Below the pieces are notes generated by a model. The model was not told the DNA's origin. It saw only the letters and a program-made list of their open reading frames with translations, and searched no databases. DNA of 28,067 nt from an uncultured Acidobacteriota bacterium (GTDB taxonomy: Bacteria; Acidobacteriota; Terriglobia; Terriglobales; CAINCZ01), in NCBI GenBank assembly GCA_903847195.1, contig CAINCZ010000158.1, positions 1-28,067 on the forward strand. Direction: 5' to 3'. How positions within the stretch are numbered: position 1 is the first letter of the stretch; each line of letters opens with the position of its first letter. The position numbers were made by a program, and so were the translations under genes. Shown here one piece after another: positions 8,494 through 16,665 of this stretch.

Positions 8494-9825
8494 CTACAGC
8501 AGACTGCTCAGGTCTTCCACCTTCTCCAAGCCCCTGATCTTCTCGATCACATTCTGCGCTGTGACCTCAGGCAGGCGGGAAAGAACGCGGAACTTCGCCT
8601 CCAGTTCGGCCTGCGTAGGCGGATTCTCCGGGTCGCCCTTGCGGAAGTCTCTCCGCTGCGAATACGTCTTACCCGTCTTCGTCGTTACCTCGACAATCGC
8701 TGGACGCCGCGCCGGCGCAAGCGCAGTAAGTTCGGGCTCGGAGATCAACTCCACGCGGCCCATCAATTCGCGCATGGCCGCGTCGTCCACCCAGTTCTGC
8801 GCGAACTCCGCGGTATTGGCCCGCCCAAAGGTCAGCGCGGCCGCCACACAGTATGGGATGCTGAACTTCGCCTGCTCCGTCGTCGTCGGCGCCAGGCGTC
8901 CCGCCACCTCGCAGGCAATCGAATACGTGCGCACGCGGACCTTCTCCACCTCGCCCGCCTTCAGTCCCTGCTCGGCCGCCAGCGCCAGCGTCGCGTCGAT
9001 GGACGAATGCGTATGGCTGCACGACGCATACGCTTTGAACGTCGTCCGCGTGACGTTAAATTCTTTCCCCAGCGTCGCCATCACGCGGTCAAAGTTCCAC
9101 TGCGTCGCCGTAGCGGCGCAAAAGCCCTTGGCGCCTTCCAAAATTCGCGTCGCCCCGTTGAATCCGCGCTTGGCCAGCAGCACCGACAGCACGCCGTTGC
9201 TCGCCGCCCGTCCGGGATGCAGCGGCTTCGTCATCATCTGCCCGTCTTCATTGAACTGCCACAGCCCGGCGGCCTGCGTACCCGCATTGCCCAGCGCCCA
9301 GCCCATCTGCTCGCAGTCCAGTTCCAGCAGGCTTCCGGCAGCCGCGGCGGCGCCGAAGGTCCCCACCGTTCCCGTCGTGTGCCAGTACTTGTAGTGCGAA
9401 GGACTCACCGCCTCGGCAATGCGCGTGCCCACTTCGTAACCCGCTACTATCGCCGTTACCAGCGCTCGCCCTTTCGCGCCGCACCGCTCCGCCATCGCCA
9501 GCGCAGCGGCAATCGTCGGCGCGCCCGGATGATAGATCGCGTTACGATACACATCGTCGAACTCCACGATGTGGCAGCACCCGCCATTCACCAGCGCTGC
9601 ATTGAGGGCCGAGCTTTTCACGCCCCAGCCGATCAGCGTGGACTCAGGCGTTCCGCCCGCCTCTATCATCACCTCGGCAATCGTTTTGCCCGTCGCCGTC
9701 AGCGCCCCGGCATAGACGTTTCCAAGCCAATCCAGAAACACGCGCTTGGCCGCCTCCACCGCCTCGGGAGGCAGTTGCTCGTATCGTAATTGGGACGCGT
9801 ATCGCGCCAGGGTCGCCGAAATCAT
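8494..9825 (-). CDS. MmgE/PrpD family protein
   Basis: This 443-residue protein belongs to the MmgE/PrpD superfamily, which includes 2-methylcitrate dehydratase, cis-aconitate decarboxylase and iminodisuccinate epimerase. The N-terminal helical domain opens MISATLARYASQ and contains FLDWLGNVYAGA, then a conserved HIVEFDDVYRNAIYHPGAP block; further on come WHTTGTVGTFGAAAAAG and KPLHPGRAASNG. The C-terminal lid domain begins near CSHTHSSIDA. ATG 9825 overlaps the stop of the preceding gene (ATGA) and has GAGG about seven bases upstream, so the longer frame to 9924 is rejected. The reaction cannot be read from sequence; dehydration, epimerisation or decarboxylation of a di- or tricarboxylate is the family range. 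Confidence 0.9.
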   Translation of the reverse strand: MISATLARYASQLRYEQLPPEAVEAAKRVFLDWLGNVYAGALTATGKTIAEVMIEAGGTPESTLIGWGVKSSALNAALVNGGCCHIVEFDDVYRNAIYHPGAPTIAAALAMAERCGAKGRALVTAIVAGYEVGTRIAEAVSPSHYKYWHTTGTVGTFGAAAAAGSLLELDCEQMGWALGNAGTQAAGLWQFNEDGQMMTKPLHPGRAASNGVLSVLLAKRGFNGATRILEGAKGFCAATATQWNFDRVMATLGKEFNVTRTTFKAYASCSHTHSSIDATLALAAEQGLKAGEVEKVRVRTYSIACEVAGRLAPTTTEQAKFSIPYCVAAALTFGRANTAEFAQNWVDDAAMRELMGRVELISEPELTALAPARRPAIVEVTTKTGKTYSQRRDFRKGDPENPPTQAELEAKFRVLSRLPEVTAQNVIEKIRGLEKVEDLSSLL

Positions 9826-10358
9826 CGCTTCGCCTCGCCATCGTTCGCCCGGGCGGCCCTTTCCTTTTCTTCCAGCAATATCTGCACGGTCCACTGTGCC
9901 GCCCTGCCAGTCACGGTTGGACACTTGTCCTTGTGCCCGCCCGCGGCCTCAAACTCCTTGAAGTCGGTCCACAGGTTGAAACTCCTGCCCATCAGCTTCG
10001 TCTGCACCTGCCCGCACTGCACGCCGCCGAACTCCCGCTGAAAACGGTCAAAGAGCTGCTTTGCAAGTCGGTAGGAATCCTTATTCTTCCCGCCCGCGAA
10101 ATGCGCCTTGTCGCGCCCGTACACCGAGCCGATCGCCAGCAGCCCGCCCGTCAGCGCGCCGCAGGTGCCCTCGCTGGTGAGTGCGCATCCTCCGGCCAGC
10201 GTGTGCGCCGCCTGAAACGTGGCATCGTCACCGATCCCGAGTACGTCCTGCACCGCCGCATATACGCACTGCGCGCAGTTGCCGTGCGTGGCCTCATACT
10301 CATGCGCCAACTGGTAGGCCTCTACGGCCAGGGGATCAACGGTCTTCTGCTCTTCCAT
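9822..10358 (-). CDS. C_GCAxxG_C_C family protein
   Basis: This 178-residue cysteine-motif protein belongs to the C_GCAxxG_C_C family (predicted redox or metal-binding role, no settled biochemistry). Cysteines are at 28, 31, 58, 66, 115 and 146. The name-giving element is GGCALTSEGTCGALTGG, with C58 and C66. AGGA lies about six bases before ATG 10358. It is co-transcribed with the lyase (39-base gap) and translationally coupled to MmgE/PrpD (ATGA overlap). Its presence inside a catabolic operon suggests a thiol, Fe-S or electron-transfer helper for one of the enzymes, which is inference. Confidence 0.85.
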   Translation of the reverse strand: MEEQKTVDPLAVEAYQLAHEYEATHGNCAQCVYAAVQDVLGIGDDATFQAAHTLAGGCALTSEGTCGALTGGLLAIGSVYGRDKAHFAGGKNKDSYRLAKQLFDRFQREFGGVQCGQVQTKLMGRSFNLWTDFKEFEAAGGHKDKCPTVTGRAAQWTVQILLEEKERAARANDGEAKR

Positions 10359-10397
10359 CGCGTTCCTGCCCTCTCGGCCCGACTCACAGGCTCGTTG

Positions 10398-11768
10398 TTA
10401 TGTCGAGGCGCCCTCTTTCTTCAGAAATTCCGCCGCCGGTCTACGCGCCAGCTCGGGCGCGGCACCCACGTAGGCGCGATAGTCGAGCAGGCGATCGATG
10501 TCGGCGCCAGAAAGATGCTGCGCCACTTCGGGCTTCTCCAGCAGGCAGTCTTTCATCGGCCGCTTCTGCTCGATCGATTCCATGCAGGCGACGTATACAA
10601 ACTCGTGCGCGCGCTGCCGGCCAATGCGCTGGCCGAGCTCGAGCATCACGGCTTCCGAGGCGATCGTGCCACGAAGCAAATCGAGGTTGCCACGCATGCG
10701 TTCGCGATCGATGCGCATCTCGGAGACGATCTTGAGAATCTTGGTGAGCTGGCTGCCGAGCATCATGAAGCAGTTCGGCATCACCACCCACTCGGTCTTC
10801 CAAAGCCCTGAGTGCCGTTCGTGCTCCTGTATCTGGCAGTCGAACAGCGTCGAAGCCTCGCCGCGGATCGCCCGACCGCACGAAATAACCGCTTCGCACA
10901 TTACGTTGTTGCGCTTGTGCGGCATCGTCGAAGAGCCGATCTTGCCGGTGAAGAATGGCTCCTCCAACTCGCCGTACTCCGTCGATGCCAGCCGATAGAC
11001 TTCTGCCGCGATCTTCTCCAGCGTGCCGCTGGTGCTGGTTAGCAGGCATCCGATCTCGACAATCCGGTCGCGCGAGGCATGCCAGCAGATCTCCGGCACG
11101 CCGAGGCCAAGATCCTCAAGCGCCAGCCGCTGCACCTCCTCGCCTTTCCCGGCAAAGCCGGCAAAGGTGCCGACGGCGCCAGTGATGTTCCCCACCAGCA
11201 CGCGCGGCTTCGCCTGCTCCCAGCGCTCGATCTGGCGGTTGATCTCCCAGCAGAGCACCGCGAGTTTGTAGCCGAACGTCGTCGGCATCGCATGATTGCC
11301 GTGCGTACGCGCCACTATCAGCGTGTCGGCCTCCTGCTCTGCCCGCCGCGCCAGCGCATCGCGAATCTGGCGCAGATAATCGAGCGCGAACTCAAACGCC
11401 GCACGATAGCGCAGCTGGTTGGCCGTGTCGAAGATGTCCTGCGTGGTGGCGCCCCAATGCACCCAGCGGCCGGAGCTCTCGCTGCAGGCCTCGGCGAGCA
11501 GGTTCACAATGGCCACAAAACTGTGCGAGTTCTTTTCCATCCCCTTGCGGATCGCCGCGGGTGGAAAGTTCTCCGGATGCGCCGCTATTTCCGATATCTC
11601 CCGCGCGGCCTCCGCGGGCACCAGCCCCACCGCAGCTTCGGCTCGCGCCAGTGCCGCTTCCACCTGCAGACATGCCGCGACCAGCGACTCGTCGGCGAAC
11701 AGCTGCCGCATCGTTTCGTTCCCGAAAGAACCGCTGGTCAAAATGGACTCAAATGCTGTCGAAGGCAT
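10398..11768 (-). CDS. Lyase of the fumarase/aspartase (PurB/PcaB-like) superfamily
   Basis: This 456-residue enzyme belongs to the superfamily that eliminates fumarate or a related acid from C-N or C-O adducts, or cycloisomerises carboxymuconate. It shows HWGATTQDI (104-112), RTHGNHAMPTTFG (154-166) and the mobile signature loop GSSTMPHKRNN (278-288). In PurB/PcaB-type enzymes the second block usually has Gln where this one has Asn158, a possible substrate-specificity change. It lies in an operon with transporters, an MmgE/PrpD protein and a 2-hydroxyacid dehydrogenase, not with purine genes, so housekeeping adenylosuccinate lyase is unlikely. A C-N lyase or a 3-carboxymuconate-type cycloisomerase are the alternatives. 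Confidence 0.88.
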   Translation of the reverse strand: MPSTAFESILTSGSFGNETMRQLFADESLVAACLQVEAALARAEAAVGLVPAEAAREISEIAAHPENFPPAAIRKGMEKNSHSFVAIVNLLAEACSESSGRWVHWGATTQDIFDTANQLRYRAAFEFALDYLRQIRDALARRAEQEADTLIVARTHGNHAMPTTFGYKLAVLCWEINRQIERWEQAKPRVLVGNITGAVGTFAGFAGKGEEVQRLALEDLGLGVPEICWHASRDRIVEIGCLLTSTSGTLEKIAAEVYRLASTEYGELEEPFFTGKIGSSTMPHKRNNVMCEAVISCGRAIRGEASTLFDCQIQEHERHSGLWKTEWVVMPNCFMMLGSQLTKILKIVSEMRIDRERMRGNLDLLRGTIASEAVMLELGQRIGRQRAHEFVYVACMESIEQKRPMKDCLLEKPEVAQHLSGADIDRLLDYRAYVGAAPELARRPAAEFLKKEGAST

Positions 11769-11787
11769 CGTTGCTTCTTTCTCCTGG

Positions 11788-12930
11788 TTACTGGCTGGCC
11801 TGTGCCTTGCGGCACGTCGTCAACAATCCGTTCGGCGTCTCGCCCTTCCATGCCCGGGCCAGATTTGCCACCACATCTTCCGACTCCTGCACCATGAACT
11901 CCGGCTCGCCGCCCGACATATGCGGCGTCCATAGAATGTTGTCCAGATCGAGCAGCGGACAATCCGGCGGAATCGGTTCGTAACGATGCACGTCCAGCGC
12001 CGCCCCGGCGATCTTCTTCTCCTTCAGCGCCTGGTAGAGGGCCTCTTCGTCGAGCACGCCGCCGCGCGAGGTGTTGATGAGAAACGACGTCGGCTTCATC
12101 TTCGCCAAGAACGCCGCGTTGAACATCTTCTCCGTCGGCGGCCCGTACGGCACGTGAATCGTGATGAAGTCCGCCGTCGCCGCCAATTCGTCGAGTGACA
12201 CATAGCGCGCGTTGCCGAACTCCGCCTCCTGCTCCGCCGGTAGCCGGCTCCGCTTGTAGTAGACGATCTTCATGCCCAGCGCCGCCGCCCGCTTGGCGAT
12301 CTCGCCGGAGTTTTCTCCCAGCCCGATCAGCCCCAGCGTCTGCGTTGCCAGCACGCGTATTCCACGCACCGAAGTCCAGTTAAACTTGGTACGCGCTGGC
12401 CCGGTCTCGAACTTGGCCGGCAACTCCTTCTTCCGCACCGCCAGAACTGAGTTGTGCGCATGGATCAGGTTCCGTGCCAGGCCCAGCAGCAGCGCCATCA
12501 CGTTCTCTGCCGAAGACAGGCTGCTGAACCGGAGCAGATTGGCTACCGGCACTCCCAACTCCTGCGCCGCTTGCACGTCAATGTTGTCGGTGTCACGCCC
12601 GAACTTCTGGATGAGCTTCAGCCGCTTAGCCCCCAGCGCCATGTGCTTGCGCGTGATCGGTTCGCGTTCGGTTACCAGAAAATCCGCCGTCGGCAGCGCC
12701 TTTTCGAGCGCCGCCTCATCTGGACATATCTCCACCTCAAGGCCCGGCGGCAACCCGAACTTGTCGGGCATGCTCGTTAACCGCGCTACCGGCCCCGAAA
12801 TGTCGGCCCCGAAGAAGTACTTCAGGGCCTTCTCACCTCCCGGCATCAGGCGACGCAGCAGCGCCGTCTCCATCAAGCTGAAGAGGGTGTCCGGTTCGGC
12901 AAACACGATGCGCACGTTTTGTGGACTCAT
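11788..12930 (-). CDS. D-isomer-specific 2-hydroxyacid dehydrogenase
   Basis: This 380-residue NAD(P)-dependent oxidoreductase interconverts a 2-hydroxy and a 2-oxo acid. The Rossmann motif GLIGLGENSG (about 200-209) starts the nucleotide domain. The catalytic triad is seen as R289 (NTSRGG), E318 (in VHRYEP) and H337 (TPHMSG). An N-terminal extension of about 60 residues makes it longer than the typical 320-340, and the dinucleotide loop has Asn-Ser where family members often have a small-residue run. AAGGA lies seven bases before ATG 12930. It starts two bases after the stop of the M29-like gene and is followed after 19 bases by the lyase gene, so the three are one unit. Confidence 0.92.
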   Translation of the reverse strand: MSPQNVRIVFAEPDTLFSLMETALLRRLMPGGEKALKYFFGADISGPVARLTSMPDKFGLPPGLEVEICPDEAALEKALPTADFLVTEREPITRKHMALGAKRLKLIQKFGRDTDNIDVQAAQELGVPVANLLRFSSLSSAENVMALLLGLARNLIHAHNSVLAVRKKELPAKFETGPARTKFNWTSVRGIRVLATQTLGLIGLGENSGEIAKRAAALGMKIVYYKRSRLPAEQEAEFGNARYVSLDELAATADFITIHVPYGPPTEKMFNAAFLAKMKPTSFLINTSRGGVLDEEALYQALKEKKIAGAALDVHRYEPIPPDCPLLDLDNILWTPHMSGGEPEFMVQESEDVVANLARAWKGETPNGLLTTCRKAQASQ

Positions 12931-12932
12931 TG

Positions 12933-13949
12933 CTATTTCCTTCCCTGCGCGGCCTTTTTGGACAGGAATGCGAGCTTTCCTTTTTCGACGATCAGCTGGT
13001 CGTCAATCCAGACGTTCGGATAACGCACGCAGCCATCCATGTGCGTCTTGGACCAGACCAGCCCGCCCGTGTCCGAACTGTTGCCCAGGGCCATGTGAAC
13101 GGCGCCGAGCAGCTTCTTGTCTTCGCGCATCACGCCGGTAATGCGCGCGTTCGGGTTGATGCCGATGGCAATCTCGGCGAAGTTGCGCGAGTTCTCGTCG
13201 CCGTAGTCGGCCAGCGCGCGGCGAATGATCTCCGCCTCCTTGCCGCCCTGTATGTCCACGCACAGCCCGTCGCGGATGATCGCCGTCACCGGATCCTTGA
13301 GCACCCCAGCAAAGTGCATCGAGGTGTCCCAGACAACGGTTCCGTTGGCCGTGCCTTCCAGCGGCACCACGCCCACCTCGCCATCCGGAAAGGCGCAGCA
13401 AAACAGGTCCATGCCTTCCTGCTTGGCAATCGTGCCGGCCACGCACCAGCCCTTGCGGCCCTGGCCGATCTTTGCGGTGATGTCGGTGCCCTGGTCGGAG
13501 GTCACCCGGCAGTGGCTGCCGTTGTTCCATATCTCAAGCAGCTGCATGCCGATCTCCTGCATCGCGCGGTAATCCGCCGTGGAGGCGCCGCGCGTCAGCA
13601 TGTCAACCGACAACTCCTCGCTGGCAATGCACGGGTGCCCTGCCTTCATCGCAGCATGACCGGCCTTGGAGTGCAGGATGGATTTGGACGGCACCAGTAT
13701 GTTGACGTCGGCCTTCAACATGGCCTCGGCGACCGGGGCCGTCGGCTCGGCCTGGTGAAACTCGCGGGGGGTCATGATCGTGATCGTGGGCTGACCTCCC
13801 ACTTCCACACAAGCCGCCGCCAGTGACTGCCACACCAGCGGCTCCGTCTGCGTATCGGCGACGATCAGCACGTTGTCTCCGGGCTTTACGTTCAGTTCCA
13901 CCGGCTTGCGTGCATTCCGCATCACCTGTACGACTTTCATGTCCATCAT
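12933..13949 (-). CDS. M29 aminopeptidase / NicX-like metalloenzyme
   Basis: This 338-residue protein belongs to the superfamily containing M29 (thermophilic) aminopeptidases and the Fe(II) ring-cleaving 2,5-dihydroxypyridine 5,6-dioxygenase NicX. Likely metal-site motifs are FPDGEV, FAEIAIG (E259), GAVHMALGNSSD (H285) and THMDG (H303, D305); the His-x-Asp pair is shared by both subfamilies. The frame runs to 13976, but ATG 13949 has GAGGAG about seven bases upstream. It is the second gene of the leftward operon, 64 bases after the transporter. Its place in a carboxylate/aromatic catabolic operon makes a non-peptidase role credible, but hydrolase versus dioxygenase cannot be settled by eye. 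Confidence 0.8.
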   Translation of the reverse strand: MMDMKVVQVMRNARKPVELNVKPGDNVLIVADTQTEPLVWQSLAAACVEVGGQPTITIMTPREFHQAEPTAPVAEAMLKADVNILVPSKSILHSKAGHAAMKAGHPCIASEELSVDMLTRGASTADYRAMQEIGMQLLEIWNNGSHCRVTSDQGTDITAKIGQGRKGWCVAGTIAKQEGMDLFCCAFPDGEVGVVPLEGTANGTVVWDTSMHFAGVLKDPVTAIIRDGLCVDIQGGKEAEIIRRALADYGDENSRNFAEIAIGINPNARITGVMREDKKLLGAVHMALGNSSDTGGLVWSKTHMDGCVRYPNVWIDDQLIVEKGKLAFLSKKAAQGRK

Positions 13950-14013
13950 CAATTTTCTCCTCTGGCTGAAAAGCACTGCCTGCGCTGCCTGTTGTGCCCC
14001 GGTTCACGGGGCC

Positions 14014-15345
14014 TTATTCCGGCAGCGGCTTTCCCTTCGTTTCGGTCGCAAACGCCACGGCGATCAGCCCGATCAGGTAGCTTGCTCCCATGATGCATGC
14101 CGCCCGCGGTATGCCGCCAAACATCGCCACCAGCGAGCCGCCGATGAAAGGTCCGGCGGCCGAAACAATTCGTCCTACATTAAAGCAGAACGAGGCGCCG
14201 GTGGCACGCAGATGGGTGGGGTACATCTCCGGGAACCACACCGGAAAGACCCCAAAGACGCCATTCATGAAGAGTCCGGTCAGCGGCACCAGCCAGTAGA
14301 GCGTTACATAATCGTTGGCACCGAAGAACACGATTGGCAACGCGACCATGCTGCCCACGCTTGCCAGGACAAAAGCACCGCGGCGGCCCAACTTTTCCGT
14401 AAGCACGGCAAAGCAGAACATGCCGATGGCTGCCGCCAGATTGGCGATGATCACAGTCCAACTGACGACGGTGATCGGATTGGCTTTCGCCGCCACCGCC
14501 AGTTGTGCCGCGCGCACCGGCAGCCAGGTCTGGCTTCCCCACCAGCCCGCCGTTGCGGCAAAGCACATCAGCGTGCCCACTATGGTGTTCTTAAGCCATG
14601 GCCGTTGGAACAAGCTGGAGAGCGTGAAGGTAACCAGCTTCTTCTCCTGCTCCGAGATCGCGGCTCCCGCGGCCACGCGCGCCTGAATCGCCTGGCGGCG
14701 GGCGTGCATTTCCTCCCATTTCCGGGATTCAGGAATCCGCTTGCGGATGATGGCCACCAGAATCGCCGGAATAATGCCGACCAAAAACACGTAGCGCCAC
14801 CCGTGCGAACCGATCGCCATATTGACCAGGCCGGCCAGCAGCGCGCCGATACCGAATGCCGATGCCATGATGCCGCTGGCAAAAACCCGCGAACGCGACG
14901 GCCAGGTCTCGTTAATCAAGGCCGTGCCGATCGCCCATTCGCTGCCGACGCCCCAGGCCGCAAAGAAGCGGAAAAGGGCCAGCATCCACCAGTTCGGCGC
15001 GAACGCGCAGATGCCGGTGAAGACCGAGTAGACAATAATGGAAAGATACAAAGCGCGGGACCGTCCGATGTAATCGCCAACGATGCCGAGCGTGAGTCCG
15101 CCAAATCCCCACCCAATTAGTTGCGCCGCCACGATCACGCCGCCGTAGAATCCTATGTTTGCCGGCGTGGCAGCCGTGCCCAAAAGCTCCCGAAGGCACG
15201 GTCCCAAGACCACGGTGATGAAGTTGAGATCCATCGCGTCCAGCAGCCAGCCCGCATAGGCGACAGCCAGGATCATCCACAGCCGGCGCTCGTGGCCGGC
15301 GTACCAGGCTTTCTTTGGTTGTAGGGTTGCAGTAGTGGTGGCCAA
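14014..15345 (-). CDS. MFS transporter, AAHS/SHS-like
   Basis: This 443-residue, twelve-helix major facilitator resembles aromatic-acid:H+ or sialate/lactate-type symporters. Helix 1 carries GWLLDAMDLNFITVVL with the paired acidic residues typical of these groups. Motif A appears as GDYIGRSRAL, and GSEWAIGTALINETWP lies in helix 5. A long cytoplasmic loop (IPESRKWEEM onward) separates the halves. No Shine-Dalgarno precedes the ATGs at 15360 or 15390, whereas AGGAGG lies four bases before the in-frame TTG at 15345; I therefore prefer that start, with moderate confidence. It is the first gene of the leftward operon facing the IclR regulator and is the probable uptake system for the inducing substrate. 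Confidence 0.88.
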   Translation of the reverse strand: MATTTATLQPKKAWYAGHERRLWMILAVAYAGWLLDAMDLNFITVVLGPCLRELLGTAATPANIGFYGGVIVAAQLIGWGFGGLTLGIVGDYIGRSRALYLSIIVYSVFTGICAFAPNWWMLALFRFFAAWGVGSEWAIGTALINETWPSRSRVFASGIMASAFGIGALLAGLVNMAIGSHGWRYVFLVGIIPAILVAIIRKRIPESRKWEEMHARRQAIQARVAAGAAISEQEKKLVTFTLSSLFQRPWLKNTIVGTLMCFAATAGWWGSQTWLPVRAAQLAVAAKANPITVVSWTVIIANLAAAIGMFCFAVLTEKLGRRGAFVLASVGSMVALPIVFFGANDYVTLYWLVPLTGLFMNGVFGVFPVWFPEMYPTHLRATGASFCFNVGRIVSAAGPFIGGSLVAMFGGIPRAACIMGASYLIGLIAVAFATETKGKPLPE

Positions 15346-15435
15346 GTTTCCTCCTTGCATGCCAATGGCAAAACACTTCAAGTCGTACACTGAGCCGTGA
15401 CAGCTCTGGGATGAAACATGGAACGTCGAGCAAAA

Positions 15436-15463
15436 GTAGGCGCCGGGTCACGCGGGCGCCTAC
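15436..15463 (-). terminator. Terminator-like or attenuator hairpin in operon leader
   Basis: GTAGGCGCC (15436-15444) and GGCGCCTAC (15455-15463) form a perfect 9-bp GC-rich stem with a 10-base loop. Read on the - strand it is followed by TTTT (15435-15432). It lies about 90 bases ahead of the first gene of the leftward operon and downstream of the operator array, so it could act as an attenuator or as insulation against upstream transcription. Confidence 0.5.
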
Positions 15464-15534
15464 CGCCTATATCGCCGACTGCCTGGTGGCCGCGCCCCCT
15501 GGGTATGCCTGCGGGGCCTGTCGCGGGTCGAGCG

Positions 15535-15576
15535 GAACGTAGTTCAATAGGCTGAACGTAGTTCTATTCCCGGAAC
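15535..15576. promoter_or_regulatory. Putative IclR operator array, 19-bp period
   Basis: The 11-mer GAACGTAGTTC occurs exactly at 15535-15545 and 15554-15564. Each copy is itself a dyad (GAAC, three bases, GTTC). A third GAAC half-site follows at 15573-15576, so the half-sites recur every 19 bases, close to two helical turns. The array lies roughly midway between the divergent starts at 15345 and 15762. Tandem dyads between a divergent regulator and its target operon are the usual arrangement for autoregulated IclR-type control; the assignment to this IclR protein is inference. I could not defend specific -35/-10 boxes nearby. Confidence 0.65.
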
Positions 15577-15632
15577 ACTGCATTTCGGTGTCACGCAGAA
15601 TAGTACGGCCCCAAGCGCCTGTCAATTCATTT

Positions 15633-15654
15633 GGGGAGAGATTTTTCGCTCCCC
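15633..15654 (+). terminator. Terminator-like hairpin in iclR-type gene leader
   Basis: GGGGAG (15633-15638) pairs with CTCCCC (15649-15654) around a T-rich 10-base loop, followed by TTTT (15655-15658) on the + strand. It sits between the operator array and the regulator gene, mirroring the hairpin on the other side of the array. It may limit read-through into, or leader transcription of, the regulator gene. Confidence 0.45.
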
Positions 15655-15761
15655 TTTTCATAATTGGTATTTGGCCCCCCGGCTCCCGGGTTACATTACT
15701 CAGTGTGCCTCCCGTGCAACGCGGCATACTGAAGCCGCCGCGATTAACCGAAAGGAAGAAC

Positions 15762-16655
15762 GTGAGAACATCCCCGCCCCTTGCTTTGTCGAAGAGCAAT
15801 TCTCTCGCGCCCGAAAACGGGAACGGCAAAGCCCTGGTTCCTTCCTTGGTGCGCGCCGTCCGGCTGCTGGATGTGCTGGCGGGGGCCCGGAACCCGATCT
15901 CGCTGGCATCGCTGACGGCAGAACTGGAACTGCCCAAGAGCACAGCCCACGCCCTTTGTGCAACCCTAGTCCACACCGGTGTCGTGCGCCGCACGCGGAA
16001 TGGCGACTACCTGCTCGGCATGCACATCATGGATTGGAGCCACGCCATCCTCGCCCGCACCGACATCACCGCCGAATTCTCCCGCATCGCCGATTCGCTC
16101 AACATCTTCCCGGAAGAATCGCTGATCCTCTCCGTGCTGGAAGGCAGCGACGTCATTCATATCGGCTGCCGCAACGGCACCCGTCCGCTCGGTCTTAATT
16201 ACCGGCTCGGCATGCGCATGCCCGCCAACACCTCGGCCAGCGGCAAGGCGATTCTCAGCACGCTGCCGGAAGCTGAAATTCTCGAACTCGCTTCCGGCTT
16301 CCGCGCCCTCCGGAAGAGCGTCCCTACGCCCGCGGCCCTCCTGAAAGAATTGGCGGAGGTTCGCAAGCGTGGCTATTCCATTGACGATGAGGAAACCTGG
16401 GAAGGCATGATGTGCTTCGGCGCTCCCGTCGTTGTGCCCAGCCAGCCGCAGGCCGTCGCCGGAGTCGCCGTCAGCTTTTTTAAGGCCGCCCTGAGCGCGA
16501 AAAGAAGAAGCGCCGCCATTCATGCCATTCGCGACCTGGCGGCCGCGCTTTCCAAGCGGATCGGTGGTTCGTTTCAGAAGAGTATTTATGCGTCACCCAC
16601 TAACGGCGCTGCACGACCGCGCCCGCACGAACGACGACCAGTTCAGAAGCCTTGA
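15762..16655 (+). CDS. IclR family transcriptional regulator
   Basis: This 297-residue IclR-type DNA-binding regulator has an N-terminal winged helix-turn-helix at about 46-85 (SLASLTAELELPKSTAHAL onward). A C-terminal effector-binding domain follows, with the typical GMRMPANTSASGKAIL segment and the C-terminal RGYSIDDEETWEGMMCFGAPV block. The frame is open back to 15588, but GTG 15762 preceded by AAGGA gives the expected IclR length. A proline/arginine-rich tail follows the domain. It is divergent from the leftward transporter operon and only 10 bases ahead of the molybdoenzyme gene, so it probably controls both arms in response to the pathway substrate. Confidence 0.92.
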   Translation: MRTSPPLALSKSNSLAPENGNGKALVPSLVRAVRLLDVLAGARNPISLASLTAELELPKSTAHALCATLVHTGVVRRTRNGDYLLGMHIMDWSHAILARTDITAEFSRIADSLNIFPEESLILSVLEGSDVIHIGCRNGTRPLGLNYRLGMRMPANTSASGKAILSTLPEAEILELASGFRALRKSVPTPAALLKELAEVRKRGYSIDDEETWEGMMCFGAPVVVPSQPQAVAGVAVSFFKAALSAKRRSAAIHAIRDLAAALSKRIGGSFQKSIYASPTNGAARPRPHERRPVQKP

Positions 16656-16665
16656 AGGAGGTTAG

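Noticed and set aside
8461..9789. 442-codon open frame on the + strand
   Set aside because: Antisense shadow of the MmgE/PrpD gene; arginine-rich translation without recognisable domains.
13873..15120. 415-codon open frame on the + strand
   Set aside because: Antisense shadow of the AAHS-like transporter; composition is that of a reversed membrane protein gene.
15664..15697. TTGGTA...TACATT promoter for the IclR gene
   Set aside because: The spacer would be 22 bases, too long for a sigma-70 promoter.
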